From Variovorax sp. PMC12 (GTDB lineage Bacteria; Pseudomonadota; Gammaproteobacteria; Burkholderiales; Burkholderiaceae_C), in NCBI RefSeq assembly GCF_003019815.1, contig NZ_CP027773.1, positions 1,437,001 to 1,501,000 on the forward strand: a DNA stretch of 64,000 nucleotides, written 5' to 3'. Position 1 is the stretch's first letter. Each line of letters starts with the position of its first letter. Shown here piece after piece: positions 1 through 8,302 of the stretch. A program made the translations under genes and the position numbers. The notes under the pieces are model-generated. The model saw only the letters and a list, made by a program, of their open reading frames with translations, was not told the DNA's origin and ran no database searches.

Positions 1-225
1 GAACCAGCGGATCACGCTGACGCCGATGCCGACATTGGCGGCCCATGCCACATCCCTCAACGGCACCCAGCGCTTCAGTTGGGCCAGCAGGAAGACGCCC
101 CACACGGCACCCAGCAGGGCCAGCACCCATGCCCATCCGGCGATCCAGGCAACGGTCGCGGCCAGGAAAAAGGCGAGTCCTGCGACAAGCAGGGCGAGCA
201 CCCACGCGACGCTCTTGAAGTTCAT
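1..225 (-). CDS. Small membrane protein, N-terminal part only
   Basis: The reading frame starts at an ATG at 225 and stays open for 75 codons to the left edge, so only the N-terminus is visible. It is very hydrophobic, with two probable membrane helices (about residues 7-28 and 30-48), followed by a short basic stretch (LKRWVPLRD) and the beginning of a third hydrophobic segment. I do not recognise the family. It is divergent from the NAD(P)HX repair gene, with 41 bases between the start codons. That it is a membrane protein is clear from composition; no function can be given. Confidence 0.6.
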   Translation of the reverse strand, partial: MNFKSVAWVLALLVAGLAFFLAATVAWIAGWAWVLALLGAVWGVFLLAQLKRWVPLRDVAWAANVGIGVSVIRWF

Positions 226-266
226 CCGCCCATGATAGGGAGGCAACGCAGCGGCACAATGGATCG

Positions 267-1727
267 ATGCAACGCATCACACCCGCCACCGCCGCAAACC
301 TGTTCGACATCGCCGCCACGCGCCGCATCGAACAGGCCGCGGCTGCCGCCCTGCCCGCTCACGCGCTGATGCAGCGTGCCGGCCTCGCAGCCGCCCGGCT
401 CGCAATGGCCATCGCACCCCATGCGCGAACCATATGGGTGGCGTGCGGACCGGGCAACAACGGCGGCGACGGCTTCGAGGCGGCGGCGCAATTGCGTCAT
501 CGGGGCTTCTTTCCGGTGGTCACGTTCGCCGGGGACGAGAGCCGGCTGCCGCCGGATGCCAAAACATCGCTGCAGCGCGCCCGCGACGCGGGCGTCGCCT
601 TTGCGGAGAACCCGCCGAGCGCCTACGAACTCGCCATGGATGCGCTGCTCGGCATCGGCTCCACGCGGCCACCCCAAGGCACGATGGCCGAATGGCTCCG
701 GCAGATGCATGCGAGCGCGCAGCCGGTGCTCAGCGTCGATGTGCCGTCAGGGCTGAACGCGGATACCGGCGTGCTGCCGAAAGACTTCGACCGCACGAAC
801 GCCTCCACACGCCACTGCATCACCTTTCTCACGCTGAAGCCCGGCCTCTTCACCGCACAAGGGCGCGACGCGGCAGGCATCACCTGGTTCGACGATCTCG
901 GCTGCAGCCACGTCACGGATCAGCCAGCAGCCGTGCTGACCGGAACGCCGAAGGCACAGCCGCGCGCGCATGCCTCGCACAAGGGCAGCTACGGCGATGT
1001 CGCCGTGATCGGCGGAGCGTCCGGCATGGCGGGCGCGGCGCTGCTGGCAGGTTCGGCCGCGCTGCATGCCGGCGCGGGCCGGGTGTTCGTCGGCCTGCTC
1101 GACCCCGGCGCGGCCATCGTCGACACCTCGCAGCCAGAACTGATGCTGCGCGACGCCCGCTCGCTCGACCTGTCGGGAATGACCGCCGTCTGCGGTTGCG
1201 GCGGCGGAGAAGCCGTTCGCGAACTTCTGCCGCGCGTACTGGCGACAGCCGCCGCGTTGGTGCTCGATGCGGATGCACTCAACGCCGTCGCGACCGACAG
1301 CGCGCTGCAGGCACGACTCGCATCGCGCGGAAAAGACGGATTGCCCACCGTGATCACGCCGCATCCGCTCGAAGCGGCGCGCCTGCTGGGGTGCACGGCC
1401 GCCGACATCCAGGCCGACCGGCTCGCGTCGGCGCGGCAGCTTGCGTCACGCTTTGGCGTGGTCGCGGTGCTCAAGGGATCGGGGACGGTGGTTTCGGACG
1501 CAAGCGGCGCGCCTCCAGCCATCAACCTGACAGGCAACGCCGCGCTGGCCACTGCCGGGACTGGCGACGTGCTGGCCGGCATGATCGGCGCCGCACTGGC
1601 GGCCGGTCGCCCCGCCTTCGAGGCGGCCTGCGAAGCCGTCTGGCAACACGGCCACATCGCCGACACCTGGCCGGCCAACGCCGCCCCGCTCACGGCGGGC
1701 ACGCTGGCCCGCCGCGCGCCCGCCTGA
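267..1727 (+). CDS. nnr: Bifunctional NAD(P)HX epimerase / ADP-dependent dehydratase
   Basis: Repairs hydrated NAD(P)H. The N-terminal YjeF_N half (about residues 1-215) epimerises R- and S-NAD(P)HX. The C-terminal ribokinase-like half (about 230-486) dehydrates S-NAD(P)HX using ADP. Visible motifs are CGPGNNGGDGFE in the epimerase half and KGSGTVVS, TGNAALATAGTGDVLAGMIG in the dehydratase half, the latter with the catalytic Asp of the GTGD signature. The length of 486 residues matches the fused bacterial form (E. coli YjeF is about 515). It stands alone, convergent with the SDR gene downstream. The ATG at 267 gives the expected N-terminus before the RRIEQAAA helix. Confidence 0.93.
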   Translation: MQRITPATAANLFDIAATRRIEQAAAAALPAHALMQRAGLAAARLAMAIAPHARTIWVACGPGNNGGDGFEAAAQLRHRGFFPVVTFAGDESRLPPDAKTSLQRARDAGVAFAENPPSAYELAMDALLGIGSTRPPQGTMAEWLRQMHASAQPVLSVDVPSGLNADTGVLPKDFDRTNASTRHCITFLTLKPGLFTAQGRDAAGITWFDDLGCSHVTDQPAAVLTGTPKAQPRAHASHKGSYGDVAVIGGASGMAGAALLAGSAALHAGAGRVFVGLLDPGAAIVDTSQPELMLRDARSLDLSGMTAVCGCGGGEAVRELLPRVLATAAALVLDADALNAVATDSALQARLASRGKDGLPTVITPHPLEAARLLGCTAADIQADRLASARQLASRFGVVAVLKGSGTVVSDASGAPPAINLTGNAALATAGTGDVLAGMIGAALAAGRPAFEAACEAVWQHGHIADTWPANAAPLTAGTLARRAPA

Positions 1728-1740
1728 CGCGGCTCTTTGC

Positions 1741-2505
1741 TTAGCCGCGCCCGACGAAGGGCATCTTCGTCGCCATGATGGTGTGGAACAGCACGTTCGC
1801 TTCCAGCGGCAGGTTCGCCATGTAGAGCACCGACTGGCCGACGATCTTCACGTCGATCAGCGGCTCGATCGCGAGTTCGCCGTTGGCCTGCGGCACGCCC
1901 TTGGCCATGCGCGCGGCCAGTTCGGTCATCGCGTTGCCAACGTCGACCTGCCCCACCGCGATGTCGTACTTGCGGCCGTCCAGCGACGCGGTCTTGGTGA
2001 GCCCTTCCACCGCATGCTTGGTCGCCGTGTAGGCCGCCGAATTGGGCCGCGGCGCGGTGGCGGAGATGGAGCCGTTGTTGATGATGCGGCCGCCCATCGG
2101 CGTTTGCGCCTTCATCGTGCGGAACGCCTGCTGGATGCAGAAGAACATGCCCGTCAGGTTGATGTCGACCACGCCCTGCCATTGCTCCGGCGTCCAGTCC
2201 TCGAAGGGGCCGGGCGGGTTGCCGACACCCGCGTTGTTGAACAGCAGGTCGACACGCCCGAAGCGCTCGACCGTCGCGGCGAACAAGGCCTGCACCGATT
2301 CAGCCTTGGCCACGTCGGTGGGCACGGCGAAGGCGCGCGCACCGGCGCCCGATTCTTCGGCGACCTGCTCCAGCGGCTCCAGCCGGCGCCCGGCCAGTGC
2401 CACGCTCCAGCCGTCGCCCAGCAGCGCCAGCGCCGCGGCGCGGCCGATGCCGGAACCCGCCCCCGTGACGATGGCGATGCGGCCCTTGTTGTCTTCAGCG
2501 CTCAT
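1741..2505 (-). CDS. SDR family NAD(P)-dependent oxidoreductase
   Basis: A classical short-chain dehydrogenase/reductase of 254 residues. It has the TGAGSGIG cofactor-binding turn near the N-terminus, NNAG in the core, and the catalytic set ending in Tyr and Lys (YTATKHAVEGL). Substrate cannot be read from sequence. The ATG at 2505 (MSAEDNKG) is preferred because the Rossmann strand begins about ten residues later and a purine-rich stretch precedes it; an upstream in-frame start at 2553 would add 16 low-complexity residues. The frame runs in the same direction as rnr and begins about 50 bases after it, so the two may be co-transcribed. The C-terminus (FVGRG) lacks the usual DGG motif. Confidence 0.85.
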   Translation of the reverse strand: MSAEDNKGRIAIVTGAGSGIGRAAALALLGDGWSVALAGRRLEPLEQVAEESGAGARAFAVPTDVAKAESVQALFAATVERFGRVDLLFNNAGVGNPPGPFEDWTPEQWQGVVDINLTGMFFCIQQAFRTMKAQTPMGGRIINNGSISATAPRPNSAAYTATKHAVEGLTKTASLDGRKYDIAVGQVDVGNAMTELAARMAKGVPQANGELAIEPLIDVKIVGQSVLYMANLPLEANVLFHTIMATKMPFVGRG

Positions 2506-2557
2506 GCTGTCTGTCTCTTTCTTTCTTGAGGTTGTCGATGGTTCATGCGGCAAGGCA

Positions 2558-4882
2558 TCAGCGGCGCGGCTTGCGCCCCTTCATTTTGTTGGCGGCCTTC
2601 TTCACCGCAGACTTGAAAGCCTGCATCGCCGATTGCGGCCCGGCCGGCGCCGAAGCGCCTCGCTCCAGGCGTGGCTCGCCGACGCCGCCGGCCTCCGCCG
2701 CCTTGTGGCGGCTGCCGCGCTTGGCCGACGCCTTGACCGGCACGCCCGACGATCCCACGCCCTTGTCCTTCATGGCGCGCGCCGTGAGCTCCTCGCCTTC
2801 GCGCACGAGGCGGAAGTCGATCTTGCGGCCGTCCAGGTCGACGCGGCTCACCTGCACCCGCACGCGCGTGCCGATGGCATAGCGGATGCCGGTGCGCTCG
2901 CCGCGCAGTTCCTGGCGCATCTCGTCGAACTTGAAGTACTCGCCGCCGAGCTCGGTGATGTGCACCAGCCCTTCGACGTACATCGCATCGAGCGTGACGA
3001 AGATGCCGAATGTGGTGGCAGCGGTGACCACGCCGCCGTACTCCTCGCCGAGATGCTCTCGCATGTACTTGCACTTGAGCCAGGCCTCGACGTCGCGGCT
3101 GGCCTCGTCGGCACGGCGCTCGTTGGCGCTGCAATGCAGGCCCGCGGCCTCCCATGCCAGCACTTCCTTGCTGGGCGCGACGGTGGCCTTCTGCGGCTTG
3201 TTGGTCGGCGCCTTCACGCGCGAAGCGAGCCGCTTCGCCAGCTTGGCATGCGCCTCGCCGGGGGTCGGCAGCATCGGCAGCTGGTAGCGCGTCTTGCCGA
3301 GGATGGCCTTGATCACGCGGTGGACCAGCAAGTCAGGGTAGCGCCGGATCGGGCTCGTGAAGTGCGTGTAGGCCTCGTAAGCGAGGCCGAAGTGGCCGCT
3401 GTTGATCGGCGTGTAGATCGCCTGCTGCATCGAACGCAGCAGCATGGTGTGGATCTGCTGCGCGTCCGGCCGCTCCTTGGTGGCCTCGGCGATCGCCTGG
3501 AATTCACCCGGCCTGGGGTCGTCGGTGATGCTCAGGCCCACGCCCATCGCCTTCAGGTAGCCGCGCAGGATTTCCTTCTTCTCGGGCGTCGGGCCTTCGT
3601 GCACGCGGAACAGGCCCGGGTGCTTGCCTTCGGCGATGAAGTCGGCGCTGCAGACGTTGGCCGCGAGCATCGCTTCTTCGATCAGGCGGTGCGCTTCGTT
3701 GCGCGTGCGCGGCACGATCTTCTCGATGCGGCCGGCGTCGTCGCAGATGATCTGCGTCTCGGTGGTTTCGAAGTCGACCGCGCCGCGCTTGCCGCGCTGC
3801 TTGAGCAGAGCCTTGTAGACGTCGGCGAGGTTCAGCAGGTCCTTGACGCGGTCCTTGCGCTTGGCGGCTTCGGGGCCGCGCGTGTTGCCGAGGATGGCGG
3901 CCACTTCGGTGTACGTGAAGCGCGCGTGGCTGAACATCACGGCGGGATAGAACTGGTAGGCGTATATCTCGCCGTCGGCCGCGACCAGCATGTCGCACAC
4001 CATGCACAGGCGCTCGACCTCGGGGTTGAGCGAACAGAGGCCGTTCGACAGCTTCTCCGGCAGCATCGGTATGACGCGGCGCGGAAAGTAGACGCTGGTG
4101 GCGCGGTCGTAGGCGTCGATGTCGATGCCCGAACCGGTCTGCACATAGGCGCTCACGTCGGCAATCGCGACCAGCAGGCGCCAGCCCTTGCCACGGCCCA
4201 CCTTCGCGGGCTCACAGTACACGGCATCGTCGAAGTCGCGCGCGTCTTCGCCGTCGATGGTGACGAGCGGAACGTCGGTGAGGTCGACGCGCCCCTTCTT
4301 GTCGGCGGGGCGAACCTTTTCGGGCAGCGCCCTGGCTTCGGCCAGGCACTCCGCGGAGAACTCGTGCGGCACGCCGTACTTGCGCACGGCGATCTCGATC
4401 TCCATGCCGGGGTCGTCGATCTCGCCCAGCACTTCTTTCACTCGGCCCACGGGTTGGCCGAACAGCGCTGGCGGTTCCGTGAGCTGCACGACGACGACCT
4501 GGCCCACCTTCGCGGGGCCGGTCGCACCCTTGGGGATCAGTACGTCCTGGCCGTACCGCTTGTCTTCCGGCGCAACGAGCCAGATGCCGCCTTCATGCAG
4601 CAGGCGGCCGATGATCGGCTGCTCGGGGCGCTCGACGATCTCGACCACGCGCCCTTCGGGGCGGCCACGCCGGTCTTGCCGCACCACGCGCGCCTTGACG
4701 CGGTCCTTGTGCAGCACCGCGCGCATCTCGTTCGGTGGCAAATAAATGTCTGCTTCACCGTCATCACGCTGCACGAAGCCGTGCCCGTCGCGATGTCCTT
4801 GAACAGTTCCTTCGAATTCGTCCAGCAAGCCGCTGGAAGTGCCATTATTTTTGATATGATCTCCTTCTTTCCTGAAATTCAA
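2558..4882 (-). CDS. rnr: Ribonuclease R (3'-5' exoribonuclease)
   Basis: Degrades structured RNA processively from the 3' end. Order of domains: OB cold-shock region (about residues 20-150, with GHGFVQRDDG), the RNB catalytic domain (about 215-545, including DDAVYCEP and the Asp cluster ISIDGEDARDFDDA-like segment VTIDGEDARDFDD), an S1 domain (about 610-700) and a Lys/Arg-rich tail ending KGRKPRR. The N-terminal winged-helix domain of E. coli RNase R is absent. The start is uncertain: the first in-frame bacterial start is a TTG at 4882 without a Shine-Dalgarno sequence, while a strong AAGGAG lies at 4861-4866 just before an in-frame ATC at 4853-4855. The gene is divergent from tRNA-Leu with about 27 bases between them. 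Confidence 0.93.
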   Translation of the reverse strand: MNFRKEGDHIKNNGTSSGLLDEFEGTVQGHRDGHGFVQRDDGEADIYLPPNEMRAVLHKDRVKARVVRQDRRGRPEGRVVEIVERPEQPIIGRLLHEGGIWLVAPEDKRYGQDVLIPKGATGPAKVGQVVVVQLTEPPALFGQPVGRVKEVLGEIDDPGMEIEIAVRKYGVPHEFSAECLAEARALPEKVRPADKKGRVDLTDVPLVTIDGEDARDFDDAVYCEPAKVGRGKGWRLLVAIADVSAYVQTGSGIDIDAYDRATSVYFPRRVIPMLPEKLSNGLCSLNPEVERLCMVCDMLVAADGEIYAYQFYPAVMFSHARFTYTEVAAILGNTRGPEAAKRKDRVKDLLNLADVYKALLKQRGKRGAVDFETTETQIICDDAGRIEKIVPRTRNEAHRLIEEAMLAANVCSADFIAEGKHPGLFRVHEGPTPEKKEILRGYLKAMGVGLSITDDPRPGEFQAIAEATKERPDAQQIHTMLLRSMQQAIYTPINSGHFGLAYEAYTHFTSPIRRYPDLLVHRVIKAILGKTRYQLPMLPTPGEAHAKLAKRLASRVKAPTNKPQKATVAPSKEVLAWEAAGLHCSANERRADEASRDVEAWLKCKYMREHLGEEYGGVVTAATTFGIFVTLDAMYVEGLVHITELGGEYFKFDEMRQELRGERTGIRYAIGTRVRVQVSRVDLDGRKIDFRLVREGEELTARAMKDKGVGSSGVPVKASAKRGSRHKAAEAGGVGEPRLERGASAPAGPQSAMQAFKSAVKKAANKMKGRKPRR
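4855..4860 (+). promoter_or_regulatory. Possible -10 box for first tRNA-Leu
   Basis: TATGAT in an AT-rich stretch, about 50 bases before the tRNA-Leu gene and inside the 5' end of the divergent rnr gene. No convincing -35 hexamer is seen 16-18 bases upstream, so this is only a candidate. Confidence 0.3.
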
Positions 4883-4909
4883 AACGCAGTTGCTTCTGCA
4901 ACTACGTGG

Positions 4910-4994
<85 letters not shown>

Positions 4995-5030
4995 AGTTTA
5001 AACAGACCTTTACCAGGTCATTCGATTCAA

Positions 5031-5056
5031 GCCACCGGCCTCCGGTGGCTTTTTTC
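5031..5056 (+). terminator. Rho-independent terminator after tRNA-Leu copy 1
   Basis: GCCACCGG-cct-CCGGTGGC hairpin (8-bp GC-rich stem, 3-base loop) directly followed by six T residues, 36 bases after the CCA end of the tRNA. Confidence 0.9.
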
Positions 5057-5236
5057 ATTTTCATGGTCGCTCGCATCTGCGTCTCACGCGACGCGTTCAC
5101 GAGATTGCATCCACGAACACCGACCTTGCGCGCACGACCACGCTCGCCCGCGTTCGGCAACACTTCGTCCACATGGGCAGAACCACGCAGGCGCAAAAAT
5201 TTCGACTGGCCAAAAAGGTTGCGCCGAATCTGTGTA

Positions 5237-5242
5237 TATAAT
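5237..5242 (+). promoter_or_regulatory. -10 box for second tRNA-Leu
   Basis: A perfect TATAAT 27 bases before tRNA-Leu copy 2. It would place the start of transcription near 5249 and give a leader of about 20 bases. The -35 region is weak. Confidence 0.55.
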
Positions 5243-5269
5243 CGCAGTCTTTGCTGAAAAGCAGAGAAT

Positions 5270-5354
<85 letters not shown>

Positions 5355-5393
5355 AATTCACATTGACCCCCGCCAGGTCGTGTTCCGAAACAA

Positions 5394-5419
5394 GCCACCG
5401 GTCTCCGGTGGCTTTTTTC
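5394..5419 (+). terminator. Rho-independent terminator after tRNA-Leu copy 2
   Basis: GCCACCGG-tct-CCGGTGGC hairpin followed by six T residues. It differs from the terminator of copy 1 by one loop base. It sits between the tRNA and the convergent rimO gene. Confidence 0.9.
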
Positions 5420-5438
5420 TTGTCCGTTCGAATCTGCA

Positions 5439-6845
5439 TCAAATCGGCAGGGCGATCAGGTCGTGGCCTTCGGCGCCCACGATGCGCGCGCGCGTGAACT
5501 CGCCGACCTTCAGCGTCTTGCTGATCTTCTCGGGCGGCAGCAAGCGCACGGTGCCATCGATCTCCGGCGCATCGGCGTACGTGCGCCCCACTCCACCCTT
5601 GCGGCCCAGGCCCGGCGCCGAATCGACCAGCACCTGCATGGTCGAACCGATGCGACGCTGGAGCTTGGCGATCGACACGGCCTCCGCCACTTCCATGAAG
5701 CGGGCACGGCGCGCTTCGCGCTCCGGTTCGGGCAGCATGCCCGGAATGTCGTTGGCAGTGGCGCCTTCGACCGGGCTGTAGGCAAAGCAACCGGCACGAT
5801 CGATTTCGGCTTCGCGGATGAAGTCGAGCAGATGCTCGAATTCCTGTTCGGTTTCGCCAGGAAAGCCGGCGATGAAGGTACTGCGGACCACGAGTTCCGG
5901 GCACACCTCGCGCCAACGCGCAAGACGCTCGAGGTTCTTCTCGCCGCTGGCCGGGCGCTTCATGCGCTTGAGCACATCAGGGTGGCTGTGCTGCAGCGGC
6001 ACGTCGAGATACGGCAGCACCTGTCCGCTCGCCATCAGCGGAATGACTTCGTCCACGCTCGGGTACGGGTACACGTAGTGCAGGCGAACCCAGGCGCCGT
6101 ACGGCTCGGCGATCTCACCGAGCGTGCGCACCAGTTCGAGCATGCGGGTCTTGACCGGCTTGCCGTCCCAGAAACCGGTGCGGTACTTCACGTCGACGCC
6201 GTAGGCCGAGGTGTCCTGGCTGATCACGAGCAGCTCTTTCACGCCGCCCTCGAACAGGGCCTTGGCTTCGCTCAGCACATCGCCGACAGGCCGCGACACG
6301 AGGTCGCCGCGCATCGACGGGATGATGCAGAAGGTGCACCGGTGGTTGCAGCCTTCGCTGATCTTCAGGTAGGCGTAGTGGCGCGGCGTCAGCTTGAGGC
6401 CGGCAACGCCGAAGGTGTTGGGCACCAGGTCGATGAACGGGTCGTGCGGCTTGGGCAGGTTCGCATGCACCGCATCCATCACCTCCTGCGTGGCATGGGG
6501 GCCGGTAACGGCCAGCACGCTCGGATGCATCTGGCGCACCAGGTTGCCGCCTTGGTCGCCGGTCTTGGCACCCAGGCAACCCGTGACGATGACACGGCCG
6601 TTCTCGGCCAGCGCTTCGCCGATGGTGTCCAGGCTCTCCTTCACGGCATCGTCGATGAAGCCGCAGGTGTTGACGATCACGAGATCGGCACCTTCGAAGG
6701 TCTTGGCGGTCTGATAACCCTCGGCACTCAGCTGGGTCAGGATCAACTCGGAATCGGTAAGGGCCTTGGGGCAGCCCAGGCTCACGAATCCGACCTTGGG
6801 GGCGGTCGGCGTGGCCGTTCGTTCGGGGGAGGCAACTTCGCTCAT
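5439..6845 (-). CDS. rimO: Ribosomal protein S12 methylthiotransferase RimO
   Basis: Adds a methylthio group to the conserved aspartate of ribosomal protein S12 by radical-SAM chemistry. Visible domains: N-terminal UPF0004 domain (about residues 18-130, VGFVSLGCPKALTDSE with the Cys that helps hold the auxiliary cluster), the radical-SAM core with the CxxxCxxC motif in CNHRCTFC (about residue 165), and a C-terminal TRAM domain (about 395-468). The 468 residues are slightly longer than E. coli RimO (441) because of an N-terminal leader. The choice of RimO over MiaB rests on the GCPKALTDSE and SPVEGATAND segments. Confidence 0.94.
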   Translation of the reverse strand: MSEVASPERTATPTAPKVGFVSLGCPKALTDSELILTQLSAEGYQTAKTFEGADLVIVNTCGFIDDAVKESLDTIGEALAENGRVIVTGCLGAKTGDQGGNLVRQMHPSVLAVTGPHATQEVMDAVHANLPKPHDPFIDLVPNTFGVAGLKLTPRHYAYLKISEGCNHRCTFCIIPSMRGDLVSRPVGDVLSEAKALFEGGVKELLVISQDTSAYGVDVKYRTGFWDGKPVKTRMLELVRTLGEIAEPYGAWVRLHYVYPYPSVDEVIPLMASGQVLPYLDVPLQHSHPDVLKRMKRPASGEKNLERLARWREVCPELVVRSTFIAGFPGETEQEFEHLLDFIREAEIDRAGCFAYSPVEGATANDIPGMLPEPEREARRARFMEVAEAVSIAKLQRRIGSTMQVLVDSAPGLGRKGGVGRTYADAPEIDGTVRLLPPEKISKTLKVGEFTRARIVGAEGHDLIALPI

Positions 6846-6923
6846 ATGCCTCTATTGTCCCAGCTATCGGCGACGGCCGGGCGCCCTTCGAAAAACCTTC
6901 GACTTACGGCGATCGGGCGGTAC

Positions 6924-7457
6924 TCACGGACGCTTGATGCCAAAGGCCCCCAATACCTGCTCGGTGTTTTTCTGCATCTGCTCCTGCATCTGCAGGAAAA
7001 CGTTCTTGGACTGCTCGACGTAGTTGCCCATCAGCCCTTGCAGCATCGGCGACTGCATCGTCATGAAGCGCGACCACATCTCGGGCGTCAGGCCCTCGGC
7101 CTTGTCGGCCAACTGCTCCTGCACTTCGGTCATGGCCTGGATGTTCTTCTCGAGATACGGCCCCATGTACCCTTGCATCGCCTGACCGTAGAAGCGAATG
7201 ATGTTGGCCAGCACCTGCTCGGTGAACATCGGCGCGCCGCCCGCCTCTTCTTCGAGAATGATCTGCAGCAGGATGCTGCGCGTGAGGTCGTCGCCGGTCT
7301 TGGCATCGCGCACCACGAACTGCGCGTTCTGGATGACCAGCTGCTTCACCTCGGTCAAGGTGATGTACGTCGATGTCTCGGTGTCGTAGAGCCTTCGGTT
7401 GGGGTATTTCTTGATCACACGCTGTACCGGCTTGACCCCGGACTTCTTGCTCTGCAC
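6924..7457 (-). CDS. phaR: Polyhydroxyalkanoate synthesis repressor PhaR
   Basis: A DNA- and PHA-granule-binding repressor that senses polyhydroxyalkanoate and controls phasin and granule genes. The conserved PHB_acc_N region begins a few residues in (VIKKYPNRRLYDTETSTYITL), followed by the PHB_acc domain and a Gln/Met-rich C-terminus. The start is placed at the GTG at 7457 because an AAGGAG lies exactly six bases upstream (7464-7469). A longer frame from further upstream would bury that ribosome-binding site. This gives 177 residues, typical for the family. The 3-hydroxybutyrate dehydrogenase gene about 4 kb away belongs to the same physiology. Confidence 0.93.
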   Translation of the reverse strand: MQSKKSGVKPVQRVIKKYPNRRLYDTETSTYITLTEVKQLVIQNAQFVVRDAKTGDDLTRSILLQIILEEEAGGAPMFTEQVLANIIRFYGQAMQGYMGPYLEKNIQAMTEVQEQLADKAEGLTPEMWSRFMTMQSPMLQGLMGNYVEQSKNVFLQMQEQMQKNTEQVLGAFGIKRP

Positions 7458-7558
7458 TGCGGACTCCTTCACATGGACGCCCATGTCATCGGATGATTCT
7501 AGGGAGCCGTTTTGCTGCATCGCGACAAGGTTTACCCTGACCGCGCGCCGTACATTGT

Positions 7559-7942
7559 TCAATCCGGCGATGTTGCGTACTCCGCGCCGCATGCGTGGCA
7601 GAGCGCGGTTTCGGGCCGCTCTGCAGCGGTATCACGAAAACGCAGCGGATTCTTCTGCCCGTAGACAACCCAGCAGCGCGGGCAGTGCTCCTGCCCGGCG
7701 GTAGGCAGATAGGCGCGCGCACGCTGTTCAGCCCGCTCTTCGGTCACCGGCATACCCTGGCGTTGTGCACGCGCTACCTCGCGTGCGGCCATGGTGTCGG
7801 TGCGGCCGCTCGAGTGGTCGTTGATGCCGTAGACAGCGCGTGCAAACTCGAGAGGAGCCTGCCTCATCAGCGCCGCGAGACGCCTGTCGGCATGAGCCGG
7901 ATCAACCAGCGTTGATCGCGTATGTATCGGATCGCTAATCAA
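7559..7942 (-). CDS. Hypothetical zinc-ribbon-like protein
   Basis: Unrecognised protein of up to 127 residues. Its C-terminal third has two CxxC pairs (CPRC about residue 94 and CHAC about residue 119), the pattern of a small zinc ribbon. The rest is Arg/Ala-rich and helical. The longest frame starts with TTG at 7942 without a Shine-Dalgarno sequence; in-frame ATG codons at residues 26 and 51 are alternatives, so the N-terminus is unsettled. It precedes phaR by about 100 bases in the same direction and borders an AT-rich stretch beside tRNA-Val. The paired cysteines are the main reason to think it is real. Confidence 0.45.
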   Translation of the reverse strand: MISDPIHTRSTLVDPAHADRRLAALMRQAPLEFARAVYGINDHSSGRTDTMAAREVARAQRQGMPVTEERAEQRARAYLPTAGQEHCPRCWVVYGQKNPLRFRDTAAERPETALCHACGAEYATSPD

Positions 7943-8177
7943 GAAAATTGGAATGAAATTTCAGAGACCTCAAGGTAGCACAACAACAAGGCCGAGGTCT
8001 TCCAAAACCAGACTGCATGACGCAAACATCCGAACGCTGATGTCGGATCTGTGCGAGATGAATTGATGGTGCCATCGAGGCGACAAGAAAGAAAAGTTGC
8101 AGGCTGCTTTTCTAGGCAGCTGCAGTTTTCAAATTTTCCCTGTGGGCCTGAAGACTGGTCTTCTTCAGAGGGAAAAT
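7943..8177. other. AT-rich intergenic segment next to tRNA-Val
   Basis: Roughly half AT, in contrast to its neighbours. No convincing gene is seen; the short frames here include one that is only the antisense reading of the tRNA. The segment is bounded by the 9-base direct repeat GAAAATTGG at 7943-7951 and 8172-8180, the second copy reaching into the last three bases of the tRNA gene. It may be a scar of an integration event at the tRNA 3' end, but no integrase or mobile gene remains. Confidence 0.35.
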
Positions 8178-8178
8178 T
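8132..8178 (-). terminator. Hairpin downstream of tRNA-Val
   Basis: Read leftward from the tRNA 3' end, a composite inverted repeat pairs TTTTCCCT with AGGGAAAA around an inner TGAAGA/TCTTCA stem. It has no clear terminal T-run, so it may be a processing or termination hairpin. The structure is seen directly; its role is inferred. Confidence 0.4.
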
Positions 8179-8254
8179 GGTAGGCGCGATTGGACTCGAA
8201 CCAACGACCCCCACCATGTCAAGGTGGTGCTCTAACCAGCTGAGCTACGCGCCT
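8178..8254 (-). tRNA. tRNA-Val (anticodon GAC)
   Basis: A 77-nt tRNA with acceptor stem AGGCGCG/CGCGCCT, D-arm TAGCTCAGCTGGTTAGAGC, anticodon stem CCACC/GGTGG around TTGACAT (anticodon GAC), T-loop GGTTCGAGTCC and an encoded CCA. It lies between the 3' end of relA and an AT-rich segment, on the same strand as relA. Confidence 0.97.
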
Positions 8255-8302
8255 AAGGATGTGTCCGAGAAGCGTCTATTGTAGCAGGAGAAATGGCACT
8301 TT

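Noticed and set aside
8051..8284. 77-residue frame across tRNA-Val
   Set aside because: GLEPTTPTMSRWCSNQLSYAP is the usual spurious translation of an antisense tRNA.
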